Below, piece by piece: positions 22,180-33,269 of a stretch of 64,000 nt of DNA. The translations under genes and the position numbers were made by a program. Under the pieces are notes generated by a model. That model was not told the DNA's origin, searched no databases, and was given only the letters and a program-made list of their open reading frames with translations. Within the stretch, counting starts at the first letter, position 1. Each line of letters opens with the position of its first letter. Source of the stretch: Lachancea mirantina (taxonomy: Eukaryota > Ascomycota > Saccharomycetes > Saccharomycetales > Saccharomycetaceae); contig LT598464.1 in NCBI GenBank assembly GCA_900074745.1, forward strand, positions 1 to 64,000, written 5' to 3'.

Positions 22180-25100
22180 AGATTTATAAGTTGACCTTCA
22201 TCAACTTTTCGTTTCTTACATATTATCGTTATACCTGTTATTTCAAGAAAGCAATGCCAGCGATATGAAAGCCTAAATTCTGATAGTGCCGAATGCCCAA
22301 AGCTTTTGAAGATTGATTTTGTGAAGGCCTAACAAAAAGAAAGGCGCTTCACGTAAATTATACAAAGGAAATTATTCTTTTGTTCATACAAAAATGAAGG
22401 TAGAAGCTGTGTAAGTTTCCAAGAAATTAGTTTTATAGTACCAGACTAACGTTGGGGCTTATAATTTCTAAGCAATTAAGAGAACGGCTTAGTTTGGCAA
22501 AAAGTCCCAGTCGAAGAAACAATTTCATTAAGTTTAAGCGATCGGCGTGTAAGCGTTCCCTATTTAATGACCACGACTAATAAATTTAACGTGTAGCTTT
22601 TTGCGATTCTTAATAAATTGAGGGTCCTGGATAGTAATAATACGCAAAAAAATCGACGCACCGTAGTTAAAGGCTAAGGCATGATTTGTTATTCAGGATG
22701 CCAGAGTTTGATTTTAAAGCTCTTATCCACGTTAACAATGGACTTTTAAACCACTAGGATCTTCTAGTGTTGACAGAATATCTGATTCACACAGCAAGTG
22801 AAGTAAATCGAAGCTAAATACCAAACACTTCATTACGTCGATAATTAATGCATACACATACAGAGATTTAGTGGAAAAGGAGAAGTCCTTAGAAACCAAC
22901 GCTCCTGTCTTAGAAAGAAACAATTGGCGACGGAGTCGGATATTAAACACATGCTTACTGAACAACTTTATTATGAATTAAACAGAAATACAAATGGCTT
23001 GGTAAGAACCTTCTCTCAGGCGTTAATTTATTTATGGCGAGAACTTCAAAATTTAATCCAGTGACGCTTATTTCAGACAATTTACGGGATTTTTCCAGTT
23101 CAAGTTCTATCACTAGTCAAGGCTTTGAAAATGTCTCACAGAAGAAAGGCATACAAATCCTTTTCAAAAATCATTTCCCTTTTATTGTTAAACTCAGGAG
23201 CGGTGGTTCCATTTCCGTAATTACTGGGTTTTGTGAACAGAATGTAAGTACTATATGCAAAATGTTGCCTTTATGATATGCTATTTGGTTTTCCTTGTTG
23301 CACCTTCATTGTCAGCGGAGCTCGCAACAGAGCTTCTAAGCTAACTGGTTAAACTTCTGGAGAAAACTTTTATCATTAGATAGGTCTATACCTAACAGCA
23401 AGATAATTGAATTTTATCAAAGGGACGCATGCCATGATTTATCCAAGCTGCAGGCGGAAAATAATCTGTTGGTCTTGACTGTAGGTCACCAGAAAACTCA
23501 CAGTCTCCTATATTAGGCAGCAAGAACATCGGATTGTGAAAGTGCCTAAAGCGAGTGTTTGCTAATGGTCAATACGACTCATACCTGTGCATATCGCGCT
23601 ATTGCAGTTTTTTTGAAAAGTTTAAGAGGCTCCATGGGAGGTTCTCAAGCATCAAAATTTTCTAAAGTTGATCCACCAAACTTCGAAGGATACACCGATG
23701 ATGTTAAGTTACAATATCTTTTAGGGGCATGTAGTAGAACCTGAAGGTGTTTCTATTGGAGGATTCTCTCGGTTGAAAAAGCAACATGGCTGGGGTTAAG
23801 TACAAACAAAATCCCAGTTTTGACCGTTATTTTCCAGAATCGGTTGCATTGCACTTGCAAGTTGAGGTTGACTGCCAAACAAGGCCACGAACTTTTTCAT
23901 GGCAGAGAAACAAATGGCAAGACTCTCAAATTGTGTTCAACTTTCCCGCGACTGCCATTGAGATGGGCATTTGTTCGGTTGAGCTTAAGTTCTTCTTCCT
24001 GTATCCTTAGTCGCCAATTGCAACACCTCTATTTCGCTCCGGGAGACTTGCTTAAACCGTCAGAAATGATAGATGTCACTTGACATGCACTTGACCTCAA
24101 ATTAGAGAGCCTTCACTTGTTTGCATGAAGCTCATGATTGCGCTTGCCTTTTTTACTTGCTTTGACTGCCAAGGTATCGGGACTTAAAGTCGTCAGGGGG
24201 GAGGACCATCGCTTTCAATGCTGGAGGCAGTATGTTTGTTGACTCCCCAAACGCTATGATCATGAACAGTGGGCCGATATTTCTCTTTTTCCTTCGACGG
24301 CACAGTTCGAGCTTCAGGATATTTACTCTACACTCTCGTAATCATTCTTCACCCTTGTCGCACCTACTAGGGCAGTGTCGCTTTGTCCCAAAGCAACGAA
24401 AAAGGTTTCGTTTGTCTCCTGTCAACGTTGAACGTCGAACAATCTAGGATATGCGTTGTAAACTAAACAACTGCCTTGGCTTTTGATATGGCCCTCTGTG
24501 AGTATGGCATTGTCTAGAAAATTCATGACATAAGTATATCGTAACAGGTACAACTCATTTCAAATATATCAGGTTACTTGGCTCCAATCGTTTCATTGAA
24601 GGCGTTAAGATTTTTGTAATTGTAACATCATATGATATCGTGGCACAATTGTAACAACACACTAACTGCGTCATTTTTCGATTTAGCTTTTAGTCTCTGC
24701 TGTTTTCCGCAAAATTGTACTACTTGCCGATAATCAATTGTCGAATAGATTGTGTGGCCTCGCGGTGAGCACGCTTGGAGAATCGAACTTCGGCCTGGTC
24801 TTAATTGATAATCTCAGAGTAGAAAAACTCCAGGAATTGTACATTTCGCTCAAATGTCTCCTCTGAATCCAGGCCTGGGCCCGGTTCCTGTACGGAAGCC
24901 TTTGATATTTGTTCAGTTAAAGAGGTGGCAGAATCATCATCAATCGGGTGGAAGGACCTCTCTGGACCCCTAAGCAATTCCTCTCATATCAGTAAGAAAT
25001 TCACGAAGTCATACAAGTTGATAGTCGCAACTCTGATGCAGACGGGCTATTTTACAATCTCTGGACGCGTTTGATGGCACGAAATTGTGCGCTCGCAACT

Positions 25101-25520
25101 TTTCAAGTTATTTTAGAAAGATATAGTAGCCGCCCGAGCTGAGAAATCGTTCTTCAAGTTTGCCAACTTTCCTCTAACCTAAACCGTTCACAATGATTCT
25201 AATAGAACGTCGCTTTGACTACTGCTTTGATTGGCCGTGCGAGCACTCAGAGCATTGCTACTTTGATTTACTCTATTTGAGCAGGATTTAATTTATCGGG
25301 TATAAAAATTGATCACTAAGCGACAATCGTCTACTGGATTTGCCGGGTTCATGAGGAATTCGTTGCAGTTTGTAGTGCTTTCTTCCGAATCCACCGAAAT
25401 TTCGAGCACTCTTGACGGCCGTATGCGGCCTATGGACACGCATTCAATGCTGACTAGACATCATTGGTCTGAAGGACAGAAGCCAGCAAGTATCGGAAAC
25501 ACATTACAACAGAGTCTGCT
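22180..25520. other. Long gene-free, apparently decayed region
   Basis: This 3.3-kb stretch contains only short open frames. Coding-like fragments appear in changing frames, for example plus-strand KIIEFYQRDACHDLSKLQ near 23400 and SKVDPPNFEGYTDDVKLQYLLGACS near 23660. A minus-strand frame near 24160-24330 is also coding-like. None matches a family I recognise. It separates the gene-poor subtelomere-like part from the conserved chromosome interior starting at 25521. A TATAAAAA at 25301-25308 may serve the next gene. Confidence 0.45.
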
Positions 25521-26168
25521 ATGACTGGGGACTCTGAAGACTCGAGGAGGTCAACAAAGGAGCCATCGAAGGCGGCATCAAAAAGCACTTCAAAAAGCAC
25601 TTCAAAAGTGAGATCCGCCAGAGGTCGTAGAAAGAAGGGACAAAAAGCAGGCAAAAGTGAGGTTTCATTAACACAAAGCAAAGATAATGGAAGTACAGTC
25701 CATAATAGCGTCAAGCATTCCAAGGAAATCACAACTTCTAATTATTCGAAGTCCAAAAAGGTGGACCTGGGTCGTTTACTGAAAGTAAGGAATGAGGAGA
25801 TTGAGCAAGCCCAGCACATACTCGGCAAAACGATATTCAAACTATTTAAAAATGGGGGTCATTCAAAAACTTTCGGGTTGGTAGTGCCCTCAACAGACAA
25901 ACCTGTCACCCTGCTAATAAAGCTAACAGATGCTTATCCTCGAGAGCCAATAAAGCTGATATTTCCGCAGACTTCTGAAATTGAAAATAGGCTAAAAAGC
26001 ATTTGCATCAAAAATTTCAACATTAAAGTGAAGGAGTTTTCACAACAAGGTGAGCCATTGGTAACGCAACTCAACTTTCTGCTTTCCAGATGGCGTTGCA
26101 TGTGTTCTGTTGATTACCGAGCAAAGGACCAGCTACAAAAAGAACTAATGCTGCAACATAATGAATAA
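25521..26168 (+). CDS. YIL161W: Uncharacterised conserved protein, YIL161W-like
   Basis: A 215-residue protein placed beside POT1 and BNR1 exactly as YIL161W (235 aa) is in S. cerevisiae; the assignment rests mainly on this position. The first 75 residues are low-complexity, basic and Ser/Lys-rich, with a 12-bp tandem duplication (25579-25602) producing repeated KSTS. The conserved half begins near EEIEQAQHILGKTIFKLF and includes TLLIKLTDAYPREPIKLIFP, a segment reminiscent of RWD-type folds, though that is only suggestive. Function is unknown. The stop is followed after one base by the POT1 stop, so the two genes converge tightly. Confidence 0.75.
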   Translation: MTGDSEDSRRSTKEPSKAASKSTSKSTSKVRSARGRRKKGQKAGKSEVSLTQSKDNGSTVHNSVKHSKEITTSNYSKSKKVDLGRLLKVRNEEIEQAQHILGKTIFKLFKNGGHSKTFGLVVPSTDKPVTLLIKLTDAYPREPIKLIFPQTSEIENRLKSICIKNFNIKVKEFSQQGEPLVTQLNFLLSRWRCMCSVDYRAKDQLQKELMLQHNE

Positions 26169-26169
26169 A

Positions 26170-27393
26170 CTATTCCTTGACAAATACAGCCGCCGCTCCC
26201 ATACCTGTCCCAACGCACATACTTACAACTCCGATTTGGCCTTCGTTGAGTTCTCGAAGAATTGTGGCTATTTGCCTCGCGCCTGTACAACCAAGTGGAT
26301 GACCTAGAGCGATGGCTCCACCTCTTGGATTGACGTTATCGTGAGCTATGTTCAGCTTGTTGATGCAATAGAGCGCTTGGCCCGCAAACGCTTCATTGAT
26401 TTCGAAAACGTCAATATCATTCACCGACAAATTACAATCCTTCAAAACTCTGGGTATCGCATAGGCAGGACCTACACCCATGATATCAGGTGGAACGCCT
26501 ACCGTTTGAAAGGCGACGTATTTACCCAAAATCGGTAAATTTAATTGGGTTGCTACCGCCCTTCGAGTAAGAAGCACGCCTGCCACCCCATCTGATATTT
26601 GGGATGCATTTCCCGCGGTAGTAGTTCCTTTCTCCTTTATGAAAGCTGGCTTCAAGTTGCCAAGTCCCCGTGCAGTGACGCCACGACGAGGACCTTCATC
26701 AATAGATATGACTGTACCATCTGGAAGACTGATAGGTAAAATCTCCTCCTGAAAAAACCCTTGCGATACGGCTCGCTCTGCTTTCCGATAAGATTCTGCG
26801 GCAAACTTGTCTTGATCCTCTCTTGAAATGTTAAACTTTTGGCTTACGTTTTCGTTGGTAATTCCCATTGGAATCATACATTTCCTAGCCTCTTTGTTCT
26901 GCTTGAGCTCCGACGAAACATTGCCCAGGGCCTGTGGTCCATAGTTCTGGCTCATGGACTCTGCCCCTAGCGCTAGGCCCATGCTGATTTGGCCGACTCG
27001 AATTTTGTTTGCGACCTCATTGACCGCGGTAAGCCCGGAAGAACATTGTCTGTTGACGGCCTCAAAGGCCGCCGTATAAGGAATTCCAGCCCCTAAGCAC
27101 GCAGCTCTGTGCTCCGTTGCTCCGGCTCCTGGGTTGAGAACATTGCCGCACGTCACGTCCTCAATCAGGCCCTTGTTCTTTTGGATTGGCTCGGGGAGAT
27201 GTTCCAAAAAATTTATTAAGAATTGTTGTAATAAGTAATCAGTGTTCACGTCTTTGAATCCACCTTTAAACCCTTTTCCAATTGCTGTGCGGTAGGCTGC
27301 TACGATAACCACGTCGTCTGCTCTCTTGTCTTTGACGGTATGCCCACCGTTGGACATAAGGTGATCTTTGATCTGCGTTAATCTCTGTGACAT
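26170..27393 (-). CDS. POT1: Peroxisomal 3-ketoacyl-CoA thiolase
   Basis: This enzyme catalyses the last step of peroxisomal beta-oxidation, cleaving 3-ketoacyl-CoA to acetyl-CoA and a shortened acyl-CoA. From the ATG at 27393 it has 407 residues (S. cerevisiae 417). The N-terminus carries a textbook PTS2 signal, RL-X5-HL (residues 4-12), recognised by Pex7. Catalytic residues are the acyl-accepting C117 (NRQCSSGLTA), H365 (GHPLGCTGAR) and C393 (MCVGTGMG). NEAFAGQ is also present. The in-frame TTG upstream is not used as a start because PTS2 must be near the N-terminus. The gene shares a divergent intergenic region with BNR1, as in YIL160C-YIL159W. Confidence 0.97.
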   Translation of the reverse strand: MSQRLTQIKDHLMSNGGHTVKDKRADDVVIVAAYRTAIGKGFKGGFKDVNTDYLLQQFLINFLEHLPEPIQKNKGLIEDVTCGNVLNPGAGATEHRAACLGAGIPYTAAFEAVNRQCSSGLTAVNEVANKIRVGQISMGLALGAESMSQNYGPQALGNVSSELKQNKEARKCMIPMGITNENVSQKFNISREDQDKFAAESYRKAERAVSQGFFQEEILPISLPDGTVISIDEGPRRGVTARGLGNLKPAFIKEKGTTTAGNASQISDGVAGVLLTRRAVATQLNLPILGKYVAFQTVGVPPDIMGVGPAYAIPRVLKDCNLSVNDIDVFEINEAFAGQALYCINKLNIAHDNVNPRGGAIALGHPLGCTGARQIATILRELNEGQIGVVSMCVGTGMGAAAVFVKE

Positions 27394-28093
27394 TGTCAAC
27401 TGTAAACTATACGTCTTTTTGAAACTGAGGAATGTAGTATGTGATAGGAATCTTCAACAGTCAGCTTTTGTGCCCTTTATATAGATTTTGGCTCCCTATA
27501 TTACTGAATGTTTGAAGTCATCCCTCCAGCTACCCCAACTAGTCTTCATATCGACATTAACGAAAGAACAAATAATATTGGGATCACGTTTAAACGAATG
27601 GACTCTCCGCATCTTTGAAACAAAGGTTTTATTAAGTTCTTTGCGGCAAACTGAATGCAATAAAAAATTGGCACGGTGATGCCTAGTCCTAGGGTATCTC
27701 AAGGCTTAGAAAGAGGGTCCAGTTAGTTAAATGAGTAATATGCTATCACGTGATATCTTCACATACAGTCCAGAAGGACACTGGGAAGAATTCAGAAGAA
27801 AGACATATTTTTTACTGGTTTGTGAACATACCTAGATAAATTTTTTCATATCCGATTTTAAGGGCGTGTTATCCTCGAATTATTTATCCCGTTTACTTGA
27901 AAGTAGTATCTCGCGGCTACAGAGTAGGGTCTCTTTGCGAGAGCGATAAATTAGGGAACAATTTCAAGAAATTGTGCCATTGTTTACGTATGAAGTGATG
28001 TTAACGCGAATTTGATCATCAATGAAATTGTGATGAGAAGGAGTATAACAAGAATGCCAATTTGATCTCGCTTTAATCTGCGATATCCTGCGT
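27394..28093. promoter_or_regulatory. Divergent POT1-BNR1 intergenic region
   Basis: A 700-bp gap between divergent start codons. It contains TCACGTGA at 27746-27753, roughly midway, a bHLH-type E-box. No clear oleate-response element (paired CGG triplets) was identified for POT1. Confidence 0.4.
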
Positions 28094-31000
28094 ATGTCAG
28101 GGCTTTACCATGGCCGAGAGAAGTGGATAGAACCTCATGATTATGGCAAGCGATCTTTTTCGCTTGATGGGGGTATTCTGCCGCCCAAAGGGAAGTCTGT
28201 CGCCGATGCAAAAGACTATGATTTCGTGACGCAAGGATTACAATTGGTTGGAAAGGGACTTCACAAACAGAACTCACTTAACACCAAGGAATTTCCTTAC
28301 AGTGGCAGTGGCAAGAATTTTTCTACAACAGATATCCAGTTTTACGGTGAGTCCAGCAATAGGGCTAGGGGCGACCATCTTGACGCCCTTGATAAACAAC
28401 TTAGCAGTAGTTTCAATCCGGGGGTTATGCCTGCAGAGGAAATTATCGAATACCATTTCAACAGGGTTCTCGCTAGCAATAAGTTCTTTTGGGGTAATAT
28501 GCCCAAGGGCTGGCAGAACATGGCGCCCGCCCGGAAATGGCAGTTTGTTTGTCGAGAAAGAATAAGCACAGAGAGTGAAAAGAAAGGGGCAAAGGCGAAC
28601 TCTGTACGTGATCAGGATCACCAGACTTTTAATTTTATCAAGTGCAAGCTCCAGTCGTCCAAAAAGGCTTCGCATGCTCTCCATGAGCTTGAAAGGTTAC
28701 TCCGACGGAAAAGCTTCTCGATGTTTTTTCTGGCTCAACAAGGCGTCGAATTTCTCTCTGAGATTTGCGGCTCAGTTGATTCAGAAGACTTTTACGTGTT
28801 CTTGACTTGCATTAAGACTCTGATGAATTATGAAGAAGGAAGACTAAGGACACTGAAGAGCGGGCCGCTCATGCAACTTTTGTGTTCAATGCTTACACGC
28901 TCAAACATCAATGTAAAGGCTGCTTTATTATGCGGGGAAATTTTACTCGTTTTGACATACAACGACATTGATGGTAAAAATGCGGTGGTGGCACAACTAG
29001 ATTCAGAGTATTGCGAATGGTTTTCTAGTATTGACAAAATTCTTACAACGCCAGTCGAGCAACTGGGCTTTGAGAAACATGTGATAATCACAAAGCCTCA
29101 GCAAATCCTGCGTAACTACTGCACGACATGTCTGTTTCTAATAAATTCGATTGTTCAGGCCTCGGCTTCCGCGCAGGAAAGATATCGCCTTTTGAAGCGA
29201 TTCAAAGAGCACGAAATTCACAAGATTTTTTCAAAAATGAAACAGCTGGACTGTGGTCTCATTAATGATGAAATTGCCAAATATAGAGGATGCGAGCATG
29301 AGTGCGCATTACAAGTTAACGAAGAAAAAATGGTTTGTCCTGATATACCTTACGCAGACAGCTTGAGTACACTGATTGCTGAAACTCGAAATACTGCTTT
29401 AGAATATTCCGTTGGGCAAGTGATTCGAGTCATGTCTGAACTAGTACTGACAAGAACGTTTTCGGACTCTTTTAAACTCTTCACGCTTTTTCATTCAATC
29501 TTGGACTATTTGAAAGAATCTAACTATGGAGACGAAACTAATGACTCGAATGCCGTGTTTCGTATGTCCTTGACTCATATAATGGACAACTTGCAATCCG
29601 ATGAGATAGCCAGGAGAGCAATGAACGACCTGAACGTTTGTCATAAAAAAATTGAACTTCTGGAGAAACAACTTAAATCTAAGCATCAAGGCATTGGACC
29701 ATCGGCTGAAAAGCTGGTGGAAGAAACTGTTCAACTACGAGAAAATCTCCGCAAGAAAGAAGTCGAACTAAAAATCCAAGGAGAACGGTTGGATGTTTTG
29801 ACTAAGCAGCGTAGAATCGAGAAAAAAAGCTACGAACAAGCATTTGCTCATAATATTGCCAAAGAACCCAAAAGAGCCAATTCTTTCACGTTATTCTCCA
29901 TGTTAAAAAATAAGAGTCCGAACCAAGATACGGACCAACGGTTGAAAAGGCATCATTCTTTGTCTAGGAGTGCTAGAACAACGTCCCTGGTCAACACAAT
30001 CAATTCAGAACCCGAAGATGAGAAATATCGTGAAGCAGGACAAGAAAATGTTCATGATATGAGGCTTGTTCATGCAAAGAAAACAAGTGTGGGTGAGGGT
30101 GTACTCCATACCCTCGGAATATCACCTTTTGGCTATCCACCGGAGGAAGCACTCCTCACTGTCATAGGTGGTAAAGAAACTTTAAATTCGGATTCTTCGC
30201 TTAAAAGTGAGTCAGTAAAAGACCCAAAAAAAATTGATCCTACGCGGGCACCTCCACCTCCACCTTTGCCACCTAATTTAAAAAATGCTCGAGCTCAGCC
30301 CAAAGATCCGTTGCCTAAAAGTGATATTTTCCCCAGAATTTCGGCACCTCCGCCACCTCCTCCCCTTCCCCGTATGGCGCAAGATAACCCGCTTCTTGAT
30401 ACATCTGGGAAAAGGCCCGTGGTAAGAAAGCTCAAACAAATACATTGGGATAAAATTGATAATGTTTCAGACACTATATGGAATCAATCTCGGGATAAAT
30501 CGCAATTGGTTGCACGACGTCTTCAAGAGTCGGGAGTTTTTGATGAAATTAATGACCTGTTCAAACTGAATGATGGAAAGGTTTCTAAAACACTGTCGAG
30601 AAAGGCTAAAGAAAAAACAGTAAACAACTTGTTACCAAGGGATTTGGCTCACCAGTTCGGTATCAATCTACATATGTACTCGGGGCTTTCAGTCGAAGGA
30701 TTTGTATTAAAAGTTTTGTGTTGTGACCACGACATCATCAAAAACCAGAGTCTGATGGAGTTTTTCTCTAAAGACGACTTGATCAATATTCCAACAAATG
30801 TAAAGAAAGTCTTTCAACCCTATCAAGCTGGACAAGCTCGAGCTGGCGAATCTGAGGGCCTTGAAAGGTTTGACAGAATTTTTTTGGAGCTCTGCATCAA
30901 TTTGGAACCCTACTGGTCTGCAAGATCACAATGCCTCCTGACACTTACAACATATGAGCGAGATTATTACGATTTAATTTACAAGCTTCAAAAAATTGAC

Positions 31001-31885
31001 GACGCTGTGACCTTGATTCGAAATTCAAACAGTTTTAGGCAAGCTCTCCATGTTATAGTGGAGATTGGCAATCACATGAATTACAAGCAAGCATCTGGCA
31101 TAAGGCTTGGTTCTCTTCCAAAACTCGCTTATGTCAAAACAAACAAAGACAGCAACGTATCCTTTCTTCATGTCATCGAGCGTATTTTGAGAACAAAGTG
31201 CGAAGGAACTTATGATTTCATTGCGGAACTGTCGAAGGTGTCAGATTTGAAAAACTTACTTGTAGTGCAGGTCGAAGCCGGATGCCAAGAGTATCTTGAG
31301 CGGCTCAACAGAGTTCATGCCTGCATGAGTGAGGGGGTGCTCTCAAAACCTGAGATTTTTCACCCGGAGGATAGGTTTTTGGAAGTCGCCAAACCTAAAG
31401 CGGCCATTGCACGTAGGAAAGCCACATTGTTGAGAGACCAAAGCATTTTAACCAAGCGTGATTTTGATCATGTCATGAAATTATATGGTGAGGACCCAGG
31501 CGACTCAGAGTCCCGAAACTCGTTTTTTGGTCACTTTATTGAATTTCTCACGATGCTAAAAAAAGCCGCGAGAGAAAACATCGAAGAGGAAGAAATAAGT
31601 CGTCTTTATGAACAGAGAAAAAGGCTCCTCGATGAACGACAGGCTTCGGCAGAAGACGTCACTGCTAAGCCTAACGACACAAAAGAAGAAGAAGATACTG
31701 TCGATGTGCTTTTAAAAAAACTAAGAAAGGTGGGTGAGGACTCTCTCGAGAGTGGGCGAAATCGTAGAAACAGTCGCCAAAACAACCGGCAGGAGAGTGA
31801 AATCGAAAATCTGATGGATAAAAAGGACAATGACAAACTTTTGTCTCGTACTCAGTCCATGCTGACGACTACTCAGAAAATATAG
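28094..31885 (+). CDS. BNR1: Formin nucleating actin cables at the bud neck
   Basis: A 1263-residue diaphanous-type formin (S. cerevisiae Bnr1, 1375). The N-terminal half is an armadillo-like GTPase-binding/FH3 region at about 75-480, followed by a predicted coiled coil around 515-595. The FH1 region has two polyproline tracts at about 719-731 and 750-760, which bind profilin-actin. The FH2 domain starts near 774 (RKLKQIHWDKI) and runs to about 1180, including LPKLAYVKTNKDSN and the typical IGNHMNYK motif. A basic, acidic-mixed tail with the likely autoinhibitory DAD follows. Gene order YIL161W-POT1-BNR1-AIM20 matches S. cerevisiae chr IX and separates it from the paralogue BNI1. The frame is intact. 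Confidence 0.96.
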   Translation: MSGLYHGREKWIEPHDYGKRSFSLDGGILPPKGKSVADAKDYDFVTQGLQLVGKGLHKQNSLNTKEFPYSGSGKNFSTTDIQFYGESSNRARGDHLDALDKQLSSSFNPGVMPAEEIIEYHFNRVLASNKFFWGNMPKGWQNMAPARKWQFVCRERISTESEKKGAKANSVRDQDHQTFNFIKCKLQSSKKASHALHELERLLRRKSFSMFFLAQQGVEFLSEICGSVDSEDFYVFLTCIKTLMNYEEGRLRTLKSGPLMQLLCSMLTRSNINVKAALLCGEILLVLTYNDIDGKNAVVAQLDSEYCEWFSSIDKILTTPVEQLGFEKHVIITKPQQILRNYCTTCLFLINSIVQASASAQERYRLLKRFKEHEIHKIFSKMKQLDCGLINDEIAKYRGCEHECALQVNEEKMVCPDIPYADSLSTLIAETRNTALEYSVGQVIRVMSELVLTRTFSDSFKLFTLFHSILDYLKESNYGDETNDSNAVFRMSLTHIMDNLQSDEIARRAMNDLNVCHKKIELLEKQLKSKHQGIGPSAEKLVEETVQLRENLRKKEVELKIQGERLDVLTKQRRIEKKSYEQAFAHNIAKEPKRANSFTLFSMLKNKSPNQDTDQRLKRHHSLSRSARTTSLVNTINSEPEDEKYREAGQENVHDMRLVHAKKTSVGEGVLHTLGISPFGYPPEEALLTVIGGKETLNSDSSLKSESVKDPKKIDPTRAPPPPPLPPNLKNARAQPKDPLPKSDIFPRISAPPPPPPLPRMAQDNPLLDTSGKRPVVRKLKQIHWDKIDNVSDTIWNQSRDKSQLVARRLQESGVFDEINDLFKLNDGKVSKTLSRKAKEKTVNNLLPRDLAHQFGINLHMYSGLSVEGFVLKVLCCDHDIIKNQSLMEFFSKDDLINIPTNVKKVFQPYQAGQARAGESEGLERFDRIFLELCINLEPYWSARSQCLLTLTTYERDYYDLIYKLQKIDDAVTLIRNSNSFRQALHVIVEIGNHMNYKQASGIRLGSLPKLAYVKTNKDSNVSFLHVIERILRTKCEGTYDFIAELSKVSDLKNLLVVQVEAGCQEYLERLNRVHACMSEGVLSKPEIFHPEDRFLEVAKPKAAIARRKATLLRDQSILTKRDFDHVMKLYGEDPGDSESRNSFFGHFIEFLTMLKKAARENIEEEEISRLYEQRKRLLDERQASAEDVTAKPNDTKEEEDTVDVLLKKLRKVGEDSLESGRNRRNSRQNNRQESEIENLMDKKDNDKLLSRTQSMLTTTQKI

Positions 31886-32148
31886 TTAATTTATAAAAAG
31901 CATAGGCAACAACGGCTATCGAATATAATTTCACATTCCTTCCGAACAATACTGATGGGGTCCAGAACCAAACATTCTATCTCTTTTGACGAAACCGTTC
32001 CGCGAATTTTCACGGAACTTTAAGTGTCCCCAGGCCAAGAAAACCGGAGAAGGGCTTGTTGGAGGTGACTTCGAAGTTAAAACCATAACGCTCGCTTTAA
32101 TTGTATTGCAAGACTTTCAGTCTTGAGAGATCTGTCTGTGATTACTGT

Positions 32149-33111
32149 ATGTCAGATCCTGTCTCGGTTGCCGTGGGCTGTGCCGTCGGCATTCCATGCG
32201 GTTTGGCGTTAATTATCGCATTCATCTTCTGGTACCGAATGCAGCTGAGGTTCAAAAAAGAAGCGGAAGCTGATACTGAATCCCTGAGAGAAGAGGGCCC
32301 AATAAGCTTTGACAACTTCGAAACATTGAAACAAACAAAAGAGAGGGGAAACCGGGAAAATATAGAGAAGATTATTGAGAACTCTGGTTCATCTGAAAAT
32401 ACAACAAATGATGAAGAGAAAGATGGGACCAATGGGACTGCTACTGCAGGAAACTCGGGAGATGGTAAACAGCCTCAAAGATCTGGAAGCAGATATATCC
32501 CAGCTTATCGACAGAAGCTCAACCTGTCTTTGAGTAAGCGGCGAAATTCGGGGAAGGGCGATGAGTTGAAAGGCTCCCTTGATAATTCAACAACTTCTTT
32601 GGAGACGCCTCGAAATCAGAATACACCAACGACAGTGCTGGATCAAATTATCCCTGTTATGCCCATGCCAGGATCTGGGTCGGCTCAGTTTTCTACCTCC
32701 GAATTTAGCTTGCAGAATGACCAGTATTCAAGCAATGAACACCTGATAAAAAATCTTCACAATCAAGATTTCGGTTCTTACCCCAGAAGAAAGTCATCAG
32801 CCACCTTAAGCGTCATGAATCCCGCCAATCAGTCGAATTCGTCTTTACACACACGTGCGTCTTCTGTTCACTCGCTATCAAAGAAGAGTGCCGAAAATAT
32901 TTTTGAGACACCAAAGAGTCAAAGCTTTGTACCATTGGAAGAGCCATCCCAAGCAGCTGACGATAAGAGCGAGATATACATGTTAAAGAATAACTACGAC
33001 GTATCAAACGCCGAGGAAATTGCCGAGGAAGATCAGTATGAAAACGAGTTTACTAACTACTCGGACAACAAACGAGAGTTTATAAACAGTTTACGGCCCA
33101 GGAAGGTCTAA
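32149..33111 (+). CDS. SKG1: Single-pass membrane protein, AIM20/SKG1 family
   Basis: From the ATG at 32149 this is a 320-residue protein with one membrane span close to the N-terminus (about residues 6-28), followed by a basic stretch MQLRFKKE and a long Ser/Asn-rich cytoplasmic tail. S. cerevisiae has two duplicates, AIM20 (YIL158W, next to BNR1) and SKG1 (YKR100C, next to BAS1). This gene lies beside both BNR1 and BAS1 and so represents the pre-duplication ancestor. SKG1 is linked to cell-wall polymer composition at the bud; the molecular role is unknown. In-frame codons upstream reach 32101, but only through a TTG. Confidence 0.85.
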   Translation: MSDPVSVAVGCAVGIPCGLALIIAFIFWYRMQLRFKKEAEADTESLREEGPISFDNFETLKQTKERGNRENIEKIIENSGSSENTTNDEEKDGTNGTATAGNSGDGKQPQRSGSRYIPAYRQKLNLSLSKRRNSGKGDELKGSLDNSTTSLETPRNQNTPTTVLDQIIPVMPMPGSGSAQFSTSEFSLQNDQYSSNEHLIKNLHNQDFGSYPRRKSSATLSVMNPANQSNSSLHTRASSVHSLSKKSAENIFETPKSQSFVPLEEPSQAADDKSEIYMLKNNYDVSNAEEIAEEDQYENEFTNYSDNKREFINSLRPRKV

Positions 33112-33269
33112 ATAAGTGTTTGAACTGGGAGGGTTGGGATAACTCGTAAGGACATATATCCGGGTATCATGTTTTAGATAAATAACTGAATTATGTGAAA
33201 GCAAGAATCTTCTATTTTTCAATGTAAAAAAACTGCAAACTCAACTTATGTACACGTCTCTCCTATACC

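Noticed and set aside
24760-24800. tRNA-like B-box on the minus strand (GTTCGATTC)
   Set aside because: The T-arm stem does not pair and no acceptor or anticodon stems can be built around it.
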